From positions 1,736,001 through 1,800,000 of the forward strand of contig NZ_CP094357.1 of the NCBI RefSeq assembly GCF_014779555.2: a stretch of 64,000 nucleotides of DNA, read 5' to 3'. The first letter of the stretch is position 1. Each line of letters begins with the position of its first letter. Shown one piece after another: positions 43,838-52,960 of this stretch. Source of the DNA: Lysobacter capsici. GTDB lineage: Bacteria; Pseudomonadota; Gammaproteobacteria; Xanthomonadales; Xanthomonadaceae. A model generated the notes under the pieces. It did no database searches. It saw only the letters and a list, made by a program, of their open reading frames with translations, and was not told the DNA's origin. The translations under genes were made by a program, and so were the position numbers.

Positions 43838-46528
43838 TCAGTTGTAGTCGGTGAGGCGCGAGCGTGTACGCGCAGCGTCGCGTCGATCGCGCTCATCTAG
43901 CTGGCGACGAACTTCGGCGGCGATCGCTTTCTCGTCCATGCCCGGCGCCGCGTAGATGTTGATTTCGTAGTGCCGGGCGCCGCCGGAATCGCGGGCAATA
44001 GCAGGCGCGATCGGACCGCGTGTGTCGATCGCGATGGCCGGCGATGCCGCGGCCGCGATCGCAATGCCGGCGCCAGCTTGCTGCAGTCGGCCGCCAAACG
44101 CGGCGATGCGCTGCAAAGGTGCACGCTGGCCGCGCTCCAGGCCGCCGGCGAAGCCCTGCATGGTGAAGTCGCCCAACTGCGCGAACACACGCGAAGGGCT
44201 GTGAATGCCGAGGATCCGCTTCAGGCCGCCGATAGCACCGCTGCCCAGCGACGATATGACTTCGCCTACGGCGCCGAGCCGCGAGCGGATACCGTTGACC
44301 AAGCCAGCGACCATGTCGATACCGGCCTGCAACATCTTTGCCGGCCAACCGCCCAGGATCCCATTGATCGCAGCCCACATCGATGCAAGCCCGGAGCGAA
44401 TCTTGTCGCCGTCGCCGCTGAAGATGCCGGTCACCAGCGTCCACGCGCCGCTCACGTATTGCTTCACGCGCTCCCAGAGCCCGGCGAGATAGGGCGCAAT
44501 CGTGCCCCAGTTGTTGATGATCATCCCCAGCGGCGAATACGCGAACAGCTTCTTGATCCACTCCCATGCCCAGGCGGCGATGGCGACGATGCCGTCCCAG
44601 AGTGCCTGGAACCAGGGGCCGAACGTGTCCCAGTTGCGATAGATCACGTATACAAGGCCCGCGATCAACATCAGCAGCACGCCTATGGGATTCGCGGTTA
44701 TCGCCATACCAACCATGCGCAGGCCGGTGGCGACCAACGGCAGAACGCGTGCGCCAACGCTCATCAGCACCTTGCCGATGCCGGTGAACAGCGGCGCCGC
44801 GGCGGTGGCGGCCATTTTGAGCCCGGCGAAGGGCATCAACACGGTACCGATCGCTAAGGCGAGACTGCCCGCAGCCGCGACCACGGCGACAATCACGGCC
44901 AGCACCTTGAACAGGCCGCCGGCGAGTTCGGGGTTCGCCTTGACCCAGCCCTGGAAGCGATCCGCCAGTTGCGTAATCAGCTCGATCAGATTTTTGATGT
45001 CGGGCGCGGCGGCTTCGCCCATTGCGGCCAAGCCGTTGACGAATGTACCGGACGCGGCGTCCCAGAGATTCTTCAACGTGCCTAGCTGCGAGTTCACCCG
45101 TTGCTGCAGGCTCGCCTGCGCGGCCATCTTCGCCTGAACCTCGCCATATCCCGCAGCACCCTTGGAGATCAGCAGAGACACGACCTGCAGCGTTTCGGCG
45201 TCGTCACCGAACAGCTTTTTGATCACGGCCAGCCGGTCAGAAGTGTTGAGCTTTTCCAGCTTCTTCAGCTGCGCGAACATCTGGTCCAGGCCGCCGAACT
45301 CGCCCTTGCCGTTGCTGAAGTCCAACTTGATGCCGCTGTCCTTGACCAGCGCGTTGGCTTTGGCGAGTTTGCCTTCGTCCAGTGCCCCCTGAAACACCTT
45401 GCGGTAGGCGTTGCCGGCGGCCTCGCCCTTCATGCCGGCTTGGTCCGCCATGACCAGCAGCGGCGCGAACGCGCGGGCGGCGTCGATGCCCGACGTTTTG
45501 ATCACGTCCATCGACGACGTCATCTTGCTGAAGCCCTGCAGCATGTTCTCGGCGTCGACGCCCAGATAGAACGTTCGCTGGATCACGTCGCTGAGCGCCA
45601 TCATGTCGCGCTCGCTGGTGCGCGTGGCGTCCTGCAACTTGGCAGCAAACTCCGCTGCCTCGCTGTAACCCATCTTGAGCTGCACGCCGATGTAGCCGGT
45701 GGCTTCACCCAGGCCGCCAAGGATGACCTTCGCCGACATGCCTTGGCGGCGCAACATGGTCATCATCTCGTAGAAGTCGGCGGTGGTTCCCGGCAGCCGG
45801 TTGCCGAGCTTCTGCGCGAGCGCGTCGATTTGCGCGAACTCGGCTGACACCTTGCCATTGGCGCCCATCATCGACGCGCGCAGCTGCGTGGCGGCTTCCT
45901 CCTGCGCGGCGAACGCGGCGACGGGCGCGCCGAGGCCGCGGGCGGCGGCGACACTGCCGGCGACAGCTACCGCGCCGCCGGCGGCGAGCTTCGCGCCGGC
46001 GCGTTGCAGGCGTTGCATCTTTGCCTGCGCCGCGCCCAACTGGCCCAGGCGCTTGCGTTGTGCGTCGAGCGCGCGGTTGGCGCCGGCGATATCGGACTGC
46101 AGTTTGCGCTCATGCACGGCGAGACGCGACGTGCTGACGCCTGTCGCTTCCAGGGCTTGCTTGGACGCAGCAAGAGCGGCACGTTGTTTGGCTTCCGCCT
46201 CGCGCAGACGGCCCACCACTTCACCTTGCTTCTTCAGCTGCGCGGTGAGCTTCTTCGTCGGTGCGTCTGTGGCGTTGGCTGCGGCGCCGAGCTGCCGCAG
46301 CTCGCGCTGCGCCTGAACGAGCTTTGCCGACGTGCTGCCCAGCGCCGCCTCCATCTTGCGAAAGCCATCGATATCGCGCTGCGCGGCCTCAAGGCGCTTG
46401 AGTTCGGTCTGCGTGGCGCGCAGCGCCTTCGCGGTGGCGCCGCTGCCGCCCATGATGCGCTTCAGCGGACCGGACGCGCGGTCGATCGCGTCGAGCAGTA
46501 CCTGCAGTTTCAGGGTGTTTCCCGCCAC
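43838..46528 (-). CDS. T: tail tape measure protein gpT
   Basis: This 896-residue protein has a long N-terminal coiled-coil region (about residues 30-190, KALRATQTELKRLEAAQRD), then the TMP core (AQKLGNRLPGTTADFYEMMTM...). Hydrophobic stretches lie near residues 555-680 (LALAIGTVLMPFAGLKMA) and the motif ILGIHSPSRVFAQLGDFT near residue 790. Its length sets tail length. GTG 46528 is the start, two bases from the end of the E' frame. Confidence 0.93.
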   Translation of the reverse strand: MAGNTLKLQVLLDAIDRASGPLKRIMGGSGATAKALRATQTELKRLEAAQRDIDGFRKMEAALGSTSAKLVQAQRELRQLGAAANATDAPTKKLTAQLKKQGEVVGRLREAEAKQRAALAASKQALEATGVSTSRLAVHERKLQSDIAGANRALDAQRKRLGQLGAAQAKMQRLQRAGAKLAAGGAVAVAGSVAAARGLGAPVAAFAAQEEAATQLRASMMGANGKVSAEFAQIDALAQKLGNRLPGTTADFYEMMTMLRRQGMSAKVILGGLGEATGYIGVQLKMGYSEAAEFAAKLQDATRTSERDMMALSDVIQRTFYLGVDAENMLQGFSKMTSSMDVIKTSGIDAARAFAPLLVMADQAGMKGEAAGNAYRKVFQGALDEGKLAKANALVKDSGIKLDFSNGKGEFGGLDQMFAQLKKLEKLNTSDRLAVIKKLFGDDAETLQVVSLLISKGAAGYGEVQAKMAAQASLQQRVNSQLGTLKNLWDAASGTFVNGLAAMGEAAAPDIKNLIELITQLADRFQGWVKANPELAGGLFKVLAVIVAVVAAAGSLALAIGTVLMPFAGLKMAATAAAPLFTGIGKVLMSVGARVLPLVATGLRMVGMAITANPIGVLLMLIAGLVYVIYRNWDTFGPWFQALWDGIVAIAAWAWEWIKKLFAYSPLGMIINNWGTIAPYLAGLWERVKQYVSGAWTLVTGIFSGDGDKIRSGLASMWAAINGILGGWPAKMLQAGIDMVAGLVNGIRSRLGAVGEVISSLGSGAIGGLKRILGIHSPSRVFAQLGDFTMQGFAGGLERGQRAPLQRIAAFGGRLQQAGAGIAIAAAASPAIAIDTRGPIAPAIARDSGGARHYEINIYAAPGMDEKAIAAEVRRQLDERDRRDAARTRSRLTDYN

Positions 46529-46529
46529 G

Positions 46530-46643
46530 CTAGTCCGCTCCGCTTCGCTCTCGGGCGCGTTCGCGCCACTCCATCAGTTCCGTCAGGGACAGCTCGTCCA
46601 TCGCCGCGGGCGGCCAGTGGAAGACCGCGGCGATATCCGCCAT
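46530..46643 (-). CDS. E': gpE' extension (GpE family small tail protein)
   Basis: The 37-residue segment reads MADIAAVFHWPPAAMDELSL at its start and then EWRERARERSGAD, matching the GpE/E' family. It may have its own ATG at 46643, but its frame is open back to the slippery site in gene E, so it is mainly expected as the C-terminal part of gpE+E'. Confidence 0.88.
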   Translation of the reverse strand: MADIAAVFHWPPAAMDELSLTELMEWRERARERSGAD

Positions 46644-46651
46644 CGCGTCCT

Positions 46652-46954
46652 CTACGCGCCGAGGGACAGGGCCGCCCGATCCGCCTTCGGCAAGAAAAAA
46701 CCCACTACCTCGCTGCCGATCGTCATCAGATCGGGCAGGTCGAGCTGGCCGACGTCGTGCGCGGTGAGGGTCGGATTGGTGATGCGCGGCAGTACGACAT
46801 GCAGGGCGGCCACGTCCAGCTTGAGCAGCTCGGCCAGGGCGATGCCGCGCAGCTCGCCGGCGGCGGGTTTGCGCAAGGTGATTCGCTCGATTCGCTGCTC
46901 GCCGCGGACGATCGGGGTTTCCAGAGTGATCTCGGTGGTCTGTGTGTTGCTCAT
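46652..46954 (-). CDS. E: tail assembly chaperone gpE
   Basis: This 100-residue protein of the P2 gpE family contains ITLRKPAAGELRGIALAELL, then LTAHDVGQLDLPDLMTIGSEV. It helps assemble the tape measure into the tail. The 0-frame ends at 46652; a -1 shift at 46700-46694 would extend it into E' for a 141-residue product, very near the size of P2 gpE+E'. Confidence 0.93.
   Translation of the reverse strand: MSNTQTTEITLETPIVRGEQRIERITLRKPAAGELRGIALAELLKLDVAALHVVLPRITNPTLTAHDVGQLDLPDLMTIGSEVVGFFLPKADRAALSLGA
46694..46700 (-). other. -1 ribosomal frameshift site (T TTT TTC)
   Basis: The heptamer T TTT TTC is in the correct phase in gene E (codons GGT TTT TTC). After a -1 slip the frame stays open from 46694 through ATG 46643 to the stop at 46530. 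P2 uses T TTT TTG at the same place. Confidence 0.88.
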
Positions 46955-47005
46955 GGGGCTCTCTCCAGGGAAGGGAACGCCCGGCAGGCGCCGAGCGTTC
47001 TAGGG

Positions 47006-47515
47006 TCAGATACCGATCGCGCGACGCTGTTCGGCGAGAAGATCGACGCCGTTAACGATCTCGATCATGTTCACCAGGTCGATCTCGATAACGGCCACGC
47101 CGTTGACCATCAGCTTGTAGTAGCTGCAGGCGAACTTGGCCGTGAACTCGGTCGCTTCGCCGGGCTTCGCGCTGCCGAGGTCGACCTCGCTGTAGCGCCC
47201 GCGCGTTACGACTTCCACCGAGTCCACGCCGCCGGTGTCGTCGCGCTTGTATGCGCCCGCGAAGCGCCACTGCACGGCATCGTGCCGGGTGGCGCCGTAC
47301 TGCTGCAGGACCGAGCGCATGAAACCGCCGAACTTGGCCTCCATCTCGATCGCGTCCTGGCCGTTGTCGATCTTCACCGGGCCGTTCATGCCGCCGGCGC
47401 GGTAGTCCTCCATCAAGCGGGTGAGCGTCGGCAGCTTCACCTCCACGACTTGGCCGATATAGCTCTCGCCGTTGCCGAAGAGGTTGCAGTTCGCGAGGGT
47501 TTTGGGCATTGCCAT
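47006..47515 (-). CDS. FII: major tail tube protein gpFII
   Basis: This 169-residue protein has family features PKTLANCNLFGNGESYIG at the start, PTLTRLMEDYRAGGMNGPV and YYKLMVNGVAVIEIDLVNMI at the end. It polymerises inside the sheath. It is co-transcribed with FI. Confidence 0.95.
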   Translation of the reverse strand: MAMPKTLANCNLFGNGESYIGQVVEVKLPTLTRLMEDYRAGGMNGPVKIDNGQDAIEMEAKFGGFMRSVLQQYGATRHDAVQWRFAGAYKRDDTGGVDSVEVVTRGRYSEVDLGSAKPGEATEFTAKFACSYYKLMVNGVAVIEIDLVNMIEIVNGVDLLAEQRRAIGI

Positions 47516-47546
47516 AGTTGTCTCCGGAAATCGGGCGTTGCGATGG

Positions 47547-48716
47547 TCAGCCGTTCACGCGGTCGGCGAAGTCGGCGAGGTAACGATCGGTGATGCGTTG
47601 CTTGAGAATCAGGCTTTCCAGCGGCGGGACCGGGGTGTAGTCGTAGTCGATGTAGAGCTTGCCGCCGGCGAGGGTGTCCTTGGTGTTGATGGTTTCGTCG
47701 TACCAGGCGGACGCGTCGATCACGTAGCCATTGGCCTTGAGCTCGCGGAACTTGGCGTTGATGGATTCCACGATGTCCCGCACCAAGGTCGGGTGCATGG
47801 GCTTGTCGATCGCCCACGCAAGCCCGTCCGCGATCGTGTCCATCAGTACCTGCGCCGTGCGCGTCGCGGATTCGAACGCGAACAGCGGATCGTCGCTGCA
47901 GGTGCGCGAGCCCCAGAACCGGAAGCCGTTGTAGTTGACCAGCGTGGTCACGTCGCCGGCGTTGAGATATCCGGCGTCCGTGGTGGAGTCCTGCAAGTCC
48001 CAGTACACGTCGCGGGAGATGCCGGTAACGCCGTCGACGGCGACGTTCGACAGGGTTTTGTGCCAGCCCTGCTCCTGGTCGATCTTGGCGCGCAGACCCA
48101 AAGCCCGCGCCACGGCGAAGGCGGGCTTGGTGCTGCTGGTGGTGGTATCCCAGCCCAGGAAATCCGGCCAGATGATCATCAGCTCGCGAGCCGCGAAGCT
48201 GTCCCGGTACTGGACCACCGATTCCTTGTCTGCGCTCGCGGCGCCGCTGATGTACGCCATCGCACGCAGTTTCTTGGCGACGATGGCCAGAGCCGCAGCG
48301 ACCGGCTGCGTATCCAGGCCCGGACAGCCGATGATCCGCGGCTTGATGTTGAGTTGACTCTGGGCGACAAGCAGCGCCTGCAGGCCGGTATAGGTCGCGC
48401 CGGTAGCGGAGCCGATGACGTTGGTGGTGGTGGCGGCGTCCGAGGCGCCGGCCTCGACGCGCACAACAATGGTCCACGGGTCCGCCTGGTCGGCGATGGC
48501 CTGCAGAGTCGGGCGCAGCGTGCCGTTCGTTCCCGCCTTCGCCAGCGCGGCGCGCAGGTTGGTGAACAGCACCGGCTTGTTCAGCGGGAATACGATTGGG
48601 TCGGCGTCGCTGGACGTGCAGACCACGCCGACGATTGCGGTCGACACGGTCCGAATCGGGCGGCCGCCTTCGTTGATTTCTTCGACGCGAACGCCGTGAT
48701 GATAGGTGTCGACCAT
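47547..48716 (-). CDS. FI: major tail sheath protein gpFI
   Basis: This 389-residue contractile sheath subunit starts YHHGVRVEEINEGGRPIRTV and has the conserved C-terminal region (LAGGKLYIDYDYTPVPPLES, then LKQRITDRYL). The length matches P2 FI (about 396). Confidence 0.95.
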   Translation of the reverse strand: MVDTYHHGVRVEEINEGGRPIRTVSTAIVGVVCTSSDADPIVFPLNKPVLFTNLRAALAKAGTNGTLRPTLQAIADQADPWTIVVRVEAGASDAATTTNVIGSATGATYTGLQALLVAQSQLNIKPRIIGCPGLDTQPVAAALAIVAKKLRAMAYISGAASADKESVVQYRDSFAARELMIIWPDFLGWDTTTSSTKPAFAVARALGLRAKIDQEQGWHKTLSNVAVDGVTGISRDVYWDLQDSTTDAGYLNAGDVTTLVNYNGFRFWGSRTCSDDPLFAFESATRTAQVLMDTIADGLAWAIDKPMHPTLVRDIVESINAKFRELKANGYVIDASAWYDETINTKDTLAGGKLYIDYDYTPVPPLESLILKQRITDRYLADFADRVNG

Positions 48717-48730
48717 GTTCTTCTCCGTGA

Positions 48731-49090
48731 TCAGTAGAAACCGCTGCGCAGCGGCAGAGTGATGCGGGTGTACTCGTTTGTTGGGCCGCTGTCGGTGCGC
48801 CGGCCCTCCAGGTAAAGCGTGAAAGCGCCCGGCTCGGCACCGGGAGTCAGATCGATACGGGTTAGGCGCAGACGGGGCTCCCAGCGCATCAGTGCAGTCG
48901 CGGTGGCGCCGTAGAGCTTCATCCGTGTGGCGCCGTTGAAGGGTTGGTCGATCAGCTCCGGCAGCAACGATCCATAGTCGCGGCGCATCACGCGCGAGCC
49001 GATCGGCGTCATCAGGATGTCGGCGATCGACTGACGAAGATGGTCAGTGCCGTCGATCCATCGGCCGGTGCTGGCGTCCATGCCCTTCAC
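48731..49090 (-). CDS. W: baseplate wedge protein gpW
   Basis: This 119-residue GPW/gp25-family protein has TDHLRQSIADILMTPIGSRV and MRRDYGSLLPELIDQP, the conserved EPR-containing core (RWEPRLRLTRI). It overlaps V by four bases. Confidence 0.94.
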   Translation of the reverse strand: MKGMDASTGRWIDGTDHLRQSIADILMTPIGSRVMRRDYGSLLPELIDQPFNGATRMKLYGATATALMRWEPRLRLTRIDLTPGAEPGAFTLYLEGRRTDSGPTNEYTRITLPLRSGFY

Positions 49091-49659
49091 GCTGGCGGTC
49101 CCGACTGACCCGAACCCGGCTGGACATTCTTATGCGGGTGATTCTTGAGGCTCTTTCCGCCGCCGATCACGTCGACCTCGGCGGTGACCGTGCCACTCAC
49201 GCCGGCGTCGCCGTTGATCTGGGTAGCGCCGTTGACGATCAGAGGGCCGTTGATGGTCACGCCGCCATCCGCCGTGATCTCGGCGGTTCCACCGGCCGGC
49301 AACGCGGCTTGAAGGGCGTGCGCCGCTTGGTCGTACTGGATCAGCGCGCCGTCCGCGAAGCGGATCAGATGCAGCGATTGCGCATTTGATGGTGCGACGA
49401 ACGCATCGGAGTAAATGCCGCGCAAGAAGACGGCGCCGTGTGTGTCGCCGTTCGGGCACAGCAGGATGCCTTGCTCGCCGAGAGAAGGCGCCGACCATTC
49501 GATGGTCTCGCCGGCTCGCGGAACGAACCACGGCACCAAATCGGTCTTGATCTCGCCGGTATCGACACGACAGCGAGCTGCTGCGTGATCCACTTCGGCG
49601 ATGGTGCCGAAGCGGATCGCGTTGCCGAGCTGACGCTGAAGTTCGGAGACGGAATCCAT
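49087..49659 (-). CDS. V: baseplate spike protein gpV
   Basis: This 190-residue protein has an N-terminal OB-fold part (VSELQRQLGNAIRFGTIAEV), a middle beta-helix (GGTAEITADGGVTINGPL) and a C-terminal tip with the iron-binding HxH motif in KNHPHKNVQPGSGQSGPP. It pierces the outer membrane. A TGT-N13-ACA element lies 47-65 bp upstream. Confidence 0.93.
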   Translation of the reverse strand: MDSVSELQRQLGNAIRFGTIAEVDHAAARCRVDTGEIKTDLVPWFVPRAGETIEWSAPSLGEQGILLCPNGDTHGAVFLRGIYSDAFVAPSNAQSLHLIRFADGALIQYDQAAHALQAALPAGGTAEITADGGVTINGPLIVNGATQINGDAGVSGTVTAEVDVIGGGKSLKNHPHKNVQPGSGQSGPPA

Positions 49660-49705
49660 GCCGTCATGGTGTGGCCGCGCTCGCGGGCGCGCATGGATTC
49701 CGGGC

Positions 49706-49724
49706 TGTTAGGACGTGGATTACA
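49706..49724 (-). promoter_or_regulatory. candidate Ogr-type late promoter element (pV)
   Basis: TGT and ACA are separated by 13 bases (TGTTAGG...TTACA), 47-65 bp upstream of gene V. The same arrangement occurs upstream of J and of P. P2 Ogr sites are, from memory, TGT-N12-ACA near -55. Confidence 0.5.
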
Positions 49725-49743
49725 CGGCGAGCGATAGCCGGCG

Positions 49744-50529
49744 TTAGTTCTTCTGCTCGGGATTATGCGACAGGACGATCGTCCCAGGAAACGCTTCGAA
49801 CATGAAGCAATCGACATCTTCCACGTCGATGTTCGCTACCTGCAGAGGCGCGTCGACGAACGCGACAGAATTGATCGGCACCTCCTCGCGGTCGATGGAC
49901 AGGAAGGCGTCGCCGCTGCGCAGCTCCCGTGCCTGCCGCCACGCCCACGCGCCGTCCCGCAGCACGAAGAACCGATGTTCGTAGGTGGCGCGCAGCTCGC
50001 CATTGATTAGCCAGTGCGAGGGGTAACTGGCGTGCAGGGTCATACGAACGGTGACTGGCACCAACTGGCCACGCTTGCCCGCTTCCCGTTCAACGTTCCA
50101 GACGGTCCAGTCCGGCGAGCTTTCGTCGATCATGCCGTCGACGTAGTAGCCCACGACCTGGTCGCCGGGCTGAATGTCCTCGATCCGCTTCGTGTTGCCG
50201 CTGCACAAAGGGATCATCGTGCCTAAGGGTAGGCACCCGCCGCCGCCATCGCCGCCGCCGCCGACAGAGCCACGTTGCGCATACATCTGGCGAATGTCGA
50301 CGCCCTGTTCGTTGCGATAGCCTGTGTCCACCGGTAGCGTGGTGCCGCCCAGTGATCGCGGGTAGTAGCGTGCGGACAGATCGGAAGCAGTGTCTGCGCG
50401 CATCCCCGCATCGGGCGCGGCCGCGGCGGTGCCGCGAGCATGGAAGACGTCGTCCAGGTCAACGGCGCCGTTGTACGTCACACCGGCAATGGTGACGTTG
50501 GATAGCAAGGTGCGCAGCCCCACGGCCAT
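49744..50529 (-). CDS. tail-operon protein with C-terminal Hint (intein-like) domain
   Basis: This 261-residue protein has residues 1-90 looking like a phage tail-fibre-associated domain (LDDVFHARGT, TGYRNEQGVDIRQMYAQRG). A Gly-rich linker leads to Cys99, which opens a Hint domain: CLPLGTMIPLCSGNTKRIED, block-B TYEH (182-185), then FVDAPLQVANIDVEDVDCF and the C-terminal VLSHN (252-256). Only PEQKN follows. All main Hint residues (Cys, TxxH, HN) are kept, but the +1 residue is Pro, so splicing is unlikely while N-terminal cleavage remains possible. It lies between H and V. Confidence 0.82.
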   Translation of the reverse strand: MAVGLRTLLSNVTIAGVTYNGAVDLDDVFHARGTAAAAPDAGMRADTASDLSARYYPRSLGGTTLPVDTGYRNEQGVDIRQMYAQRGSVGGGGDGGGGCLPLGTMIPLCSGNTKRIEDIQPGDQVVGYYVDGMIDESSPDWTVWNVEREAGKRGQLVPVTVRMTLHASYPSHWLINGELRATYEHRFFVLRDGAWAWRQARELRSGDAFLSIDREEVPINSVAFVDAPLQVANIDVEDVDCFMFEAFPGTIVLSHNPEQKN

Positions 50530-52403
50530 CAGTGCTTGCCCTCAAGGACGAAGACGCGCTCGGCCAATTCCTGGACGGCCTTGATCAGCAACGGAACTAG
50601 CTGACCATCCTCGACCGCGTCCAACTTGCGGTCGCCGTATTCGATCGCGCCAGCGAACACGGGTTCTGGCACGATTTCTGCGAGCTGTTCGGCGATCACG
50701 AAAAGACGCTTTCGCCCGCCGTCCTCGTGGTAGTCCTGCTTGTAGCTGCCGATGGCAGTTTCGATGCGCAGCAGCTCCGCTAGGCCATAGGGGATCGGCC
50801 CATCGATGTCCTTCAGCTCGCGCGACGAGCCCTTCTGGAATCCTCCGTCGACGACGAGCTGCGCGCCGGGCATTCGATACGACCCGCCATCCCAGAACAA
50901 GTAGCGGTCTCCGCGCCCAAGGAAGATCACGCCGCTGCCATCCCCGCGGCTGGCAGTGACGTCTGCGAACTGAACGGTGGCTCCAATGCTGGCCTTTGTG
51001 TTGGGGTCGAAGTTGCCGCGGCTCCAAATTTCCCACGGGCCAAACATCAGCCGCTGTCCGTCCCAGCCGAATTGGTGTCCAGAGTTGCCGAAGAGAAAAT
51101 AGCCCTTGGTCGGATCTTGCAGACCGCGCACGGCGGCGGTATTCGATACGCCGACGTCGATCAGGTCAACGTCATTGCCGACCCGGAAAAAGCCGCCATT
51201 ACTGCCGTAATCCAAGGCGACGAAGTTCGGAGCGGCGACCGTGCCGGTGTACTCTGTGGTCTTGCTCGATTTGTGCGTGCGGTAGATCTGGCCCTTCGAC
51301 GTGGAAAACAGGCCTATGGCCTCGTTGTTGGAGTAGTAGTAGAAGTCGTCGACCCCGAAAGTGATCGCGCTCTCGCCAGCGTTGTCGACGCCGATCCGGA
51401 TCCCCGTGCCGGTGAACTGCGGGTCGCGCCGTGGAGCCTTTGCCGCCAGCGCCGAGACCAAGCCGGCCACCTTCGTTTGTTCCAGGTCCGGGATCCGAGC
51501 CACGTCGAAGACGCCGGATTGCACGTCCGCAGCCGCGTGAATGTGGCCGCTCGGCGGAAAGGCGGGGGGCTTTCCGGTGACTTCCAGCCAGGTGGGCCAC
51601 CGGGATGCTGTGCTGGGGACGTTGTCCAGGTTCGCCCAGTCGTGGCGATGCCCGCTGGGCGGAAAGCTCGGCGGTACTCCGGTCAGGTTGTCCCACGCCA
51701 GGTAATAGGCGCCGTGCTGGCCGTCCAGCAGGTCCGCATCTAGGCCCTTGCCGGCGCCGTCGTCTTTCAACGCCGCGGACTTGATCTCCAGCGCACCGCG
51801 CAGAAGCGCGGCCGTTGCCAGTGCGAGCAGCGGCTTTACAAACGCGCTGGGCGCGTTTGCGCCAAAGCGCGCGTTCAGCACTGCCTTGATTCCGGCCGCG
51901 GTCACGGCGCGGCTGTTGTCGACGCCTGCGATAGCTTCGTCGTTGTCCGCCAGCTCCACCACACCTTGGACCGTCGTAGTCGCCGGCGGATTCATCCAGT
52001 CGGTGTCGCCGAACGTCAGGCTGGTGGCCAGGATGTCTTCTATACGACCGTCGACTGCAAGCAACAGCATTGCCTGCGCCGCCTTCTCCATGATCGGCGA
52101 CGTCGCGCAGTAGGTTGCGACCAGGATGCCGCTGTCCGCGTAGAGGCCGAAGCCCCACAACGTGTACTGGTCAGAGCTGTCGTCCCGCAGCGTGACGTGA
52201 ATCGTATCGTCCGCCACTGCCGCGCCAGCGAAGGTGCGCAGGCGCTTAATCTCGCCGGGCAGCACGGTAAGTTCGGCTGTCGCCGCGAACGATTGCCCGG
52301 TTACGCCAATTTCGCTGATGCGAACGGCTGCGGTGCCGGTGTTCTCGGGGTTGACCATCGCGGCGCGGCCGGCCGTGGTCAGTTTCATGGTCGGAAGCGT
52401 CAT
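50529..52403 (-). CDS. H: tail fibre protein gpH with S74 chaperone
   Basis: This 624-residue protein has an N-terminal P2 gpH-like attachment region (TMKLTTAGRAAMVNPENTGT, FGDTDWMNPPATTTVQGVVE) and a repeat-like shaft (PPSFPPSGHRHDW, PPAFPPSGHIHAA). The C-terminal intramolecular chaperone is of peptidase S74 type (SSRELKDIDGPIPYGLAELL at about residue 526, FVIAEQLAEIVPEP). The S74 part trimerises the fibre and then cleaves itself off. No gpG-like assembly gene is present. Confidence 0.9.
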   Translation of the reverse strand: MTLPTMKLTTAGRAAMVNPENTGTAAVRISEIGVTGQSFAATAELTVLPGEIKRLRTFAGAAVADDTIHVTLRDDSSDQYTLWGFGLYADSGILVATYCATSPIMEKAAQAMLLLAVDGRIEDILATSLTFGDTDWMNPPATTTVQGVVELADNDEAIAGVDNSRAVTAAGIKAVLNARFGANAPSAFVKPLLALATAALLRGALEIKSAALKDDGAGKGLDADLLDGQHGAYYLAWDNLTGVPPSFPPSGHRHDWANLDNVPSTASRWPTWLEVTGKPPAFPPSGHIHAAADVQSGVFDVARIPDLEQTKVAGLVSALAAKAPRRDPQFTGTGIRIGVDNAGESAITFGVDDFYYYSNNEAIGLFSTSKGQIYRTHKSSKTTEYTGTVAAPNFVALDYGSNGGFFRVGNDVDLIDVGVSNTAAVRGLQDPTKGYFLFGNSGHQFGWDGQRLMFGPWEIWSRGNFDPNTKASIGATVQFADVTASRGDGSGVIFLGRGDRYLFWDGGSYRMPGAQLVVDGGFQKGSSRELKDIDGPIPYGLAELLRIETAIGSYKQDYHEDGGRKRLFVIAEQLAEIVPEPVFAGAIEYGDRKLDAVEDGQLVPLLIKAVQELAERVFVLEGKH

Positions 52404-52417
52404 GGCGGGCCTTTGAA

Positions 52418-52960
52418 CTATTCGACCTGCAGCTGCAGGCGGCGATAGGAAGCGACTCGGGCGGCAAACACCACGCCAACTGGCAACTTGGCTTGGACGC
52501 CCTGCGTGAATGTGAAATGCGACCGGACGGGTTTTGTTCTGCTGACCTCGGCGATCACGTCGTTGACGTACTGGGCCGTGGCGGTTTCCCCGCCTTCGCC
52601 GGTTAACGTCAGCACCATTTCGAAGGTGTGCGGCTGTCCTGGCGGCTCTTGCTGCCACCACTCGCGTAGCTGCACCGCGCCACCGAAAGCCGCTACGACC
52701 TGCCGCACGCTTTGCGCGGTGCCCTTGCGGCGTTGGATTTCCATCGCGGTTCGAAGTCGTGCGCGCTTGACGTGTTCCGGCCAGTTGGGCTGCCACGTGT
52801 CGATCGACAAAGCCCACGCCAACCAGGGCAGCAATTCGACGGGGCACGTGTCGGCGTTCCATAGCTTCCGCATGGGGGTCGGCACGTCATCGATGCGAGC
52901 CGACGCGCGTTCCAGAGCACGTTCGAGCGACGTCGCGTTGGGCGGCAACAAGCTACTCAT
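52418..52960 (-). CDS. I: tail/baseplate protein gpI
   Basis: This 180-residue P2 gpI family protein starts SSLLPPNATSLERALERASA and has LPWLAWALSIDTWQPNWPE. It joins the tail fibre to the baseplate. It overlaps J by eight bases. Confidence 0.93.
   Translation of the reverse strand: MSSLLPPNATSLERALERASARIDDVPTPMRKLWNADTCPVELLPWLAWALSIDTWQPNWPEHVKRARLRTAMEIQRRKGTAQSVRQVVAAFGGAVQLREWWQQEPPGQPHTFEMVLTLTGEGGETATAQYVNDVIAEVSRTKPVRSHFTFTQGVQAKLPVGVVFAARVASYRRLQLQVE

Noticed and set aside
49744-50529. Polymorphic-toxin reading of the Hint protein
   Set aside because: Nothing but five residues follows the Hint domain, so there is no toxin payload, and the gene lies inside the tail operon.
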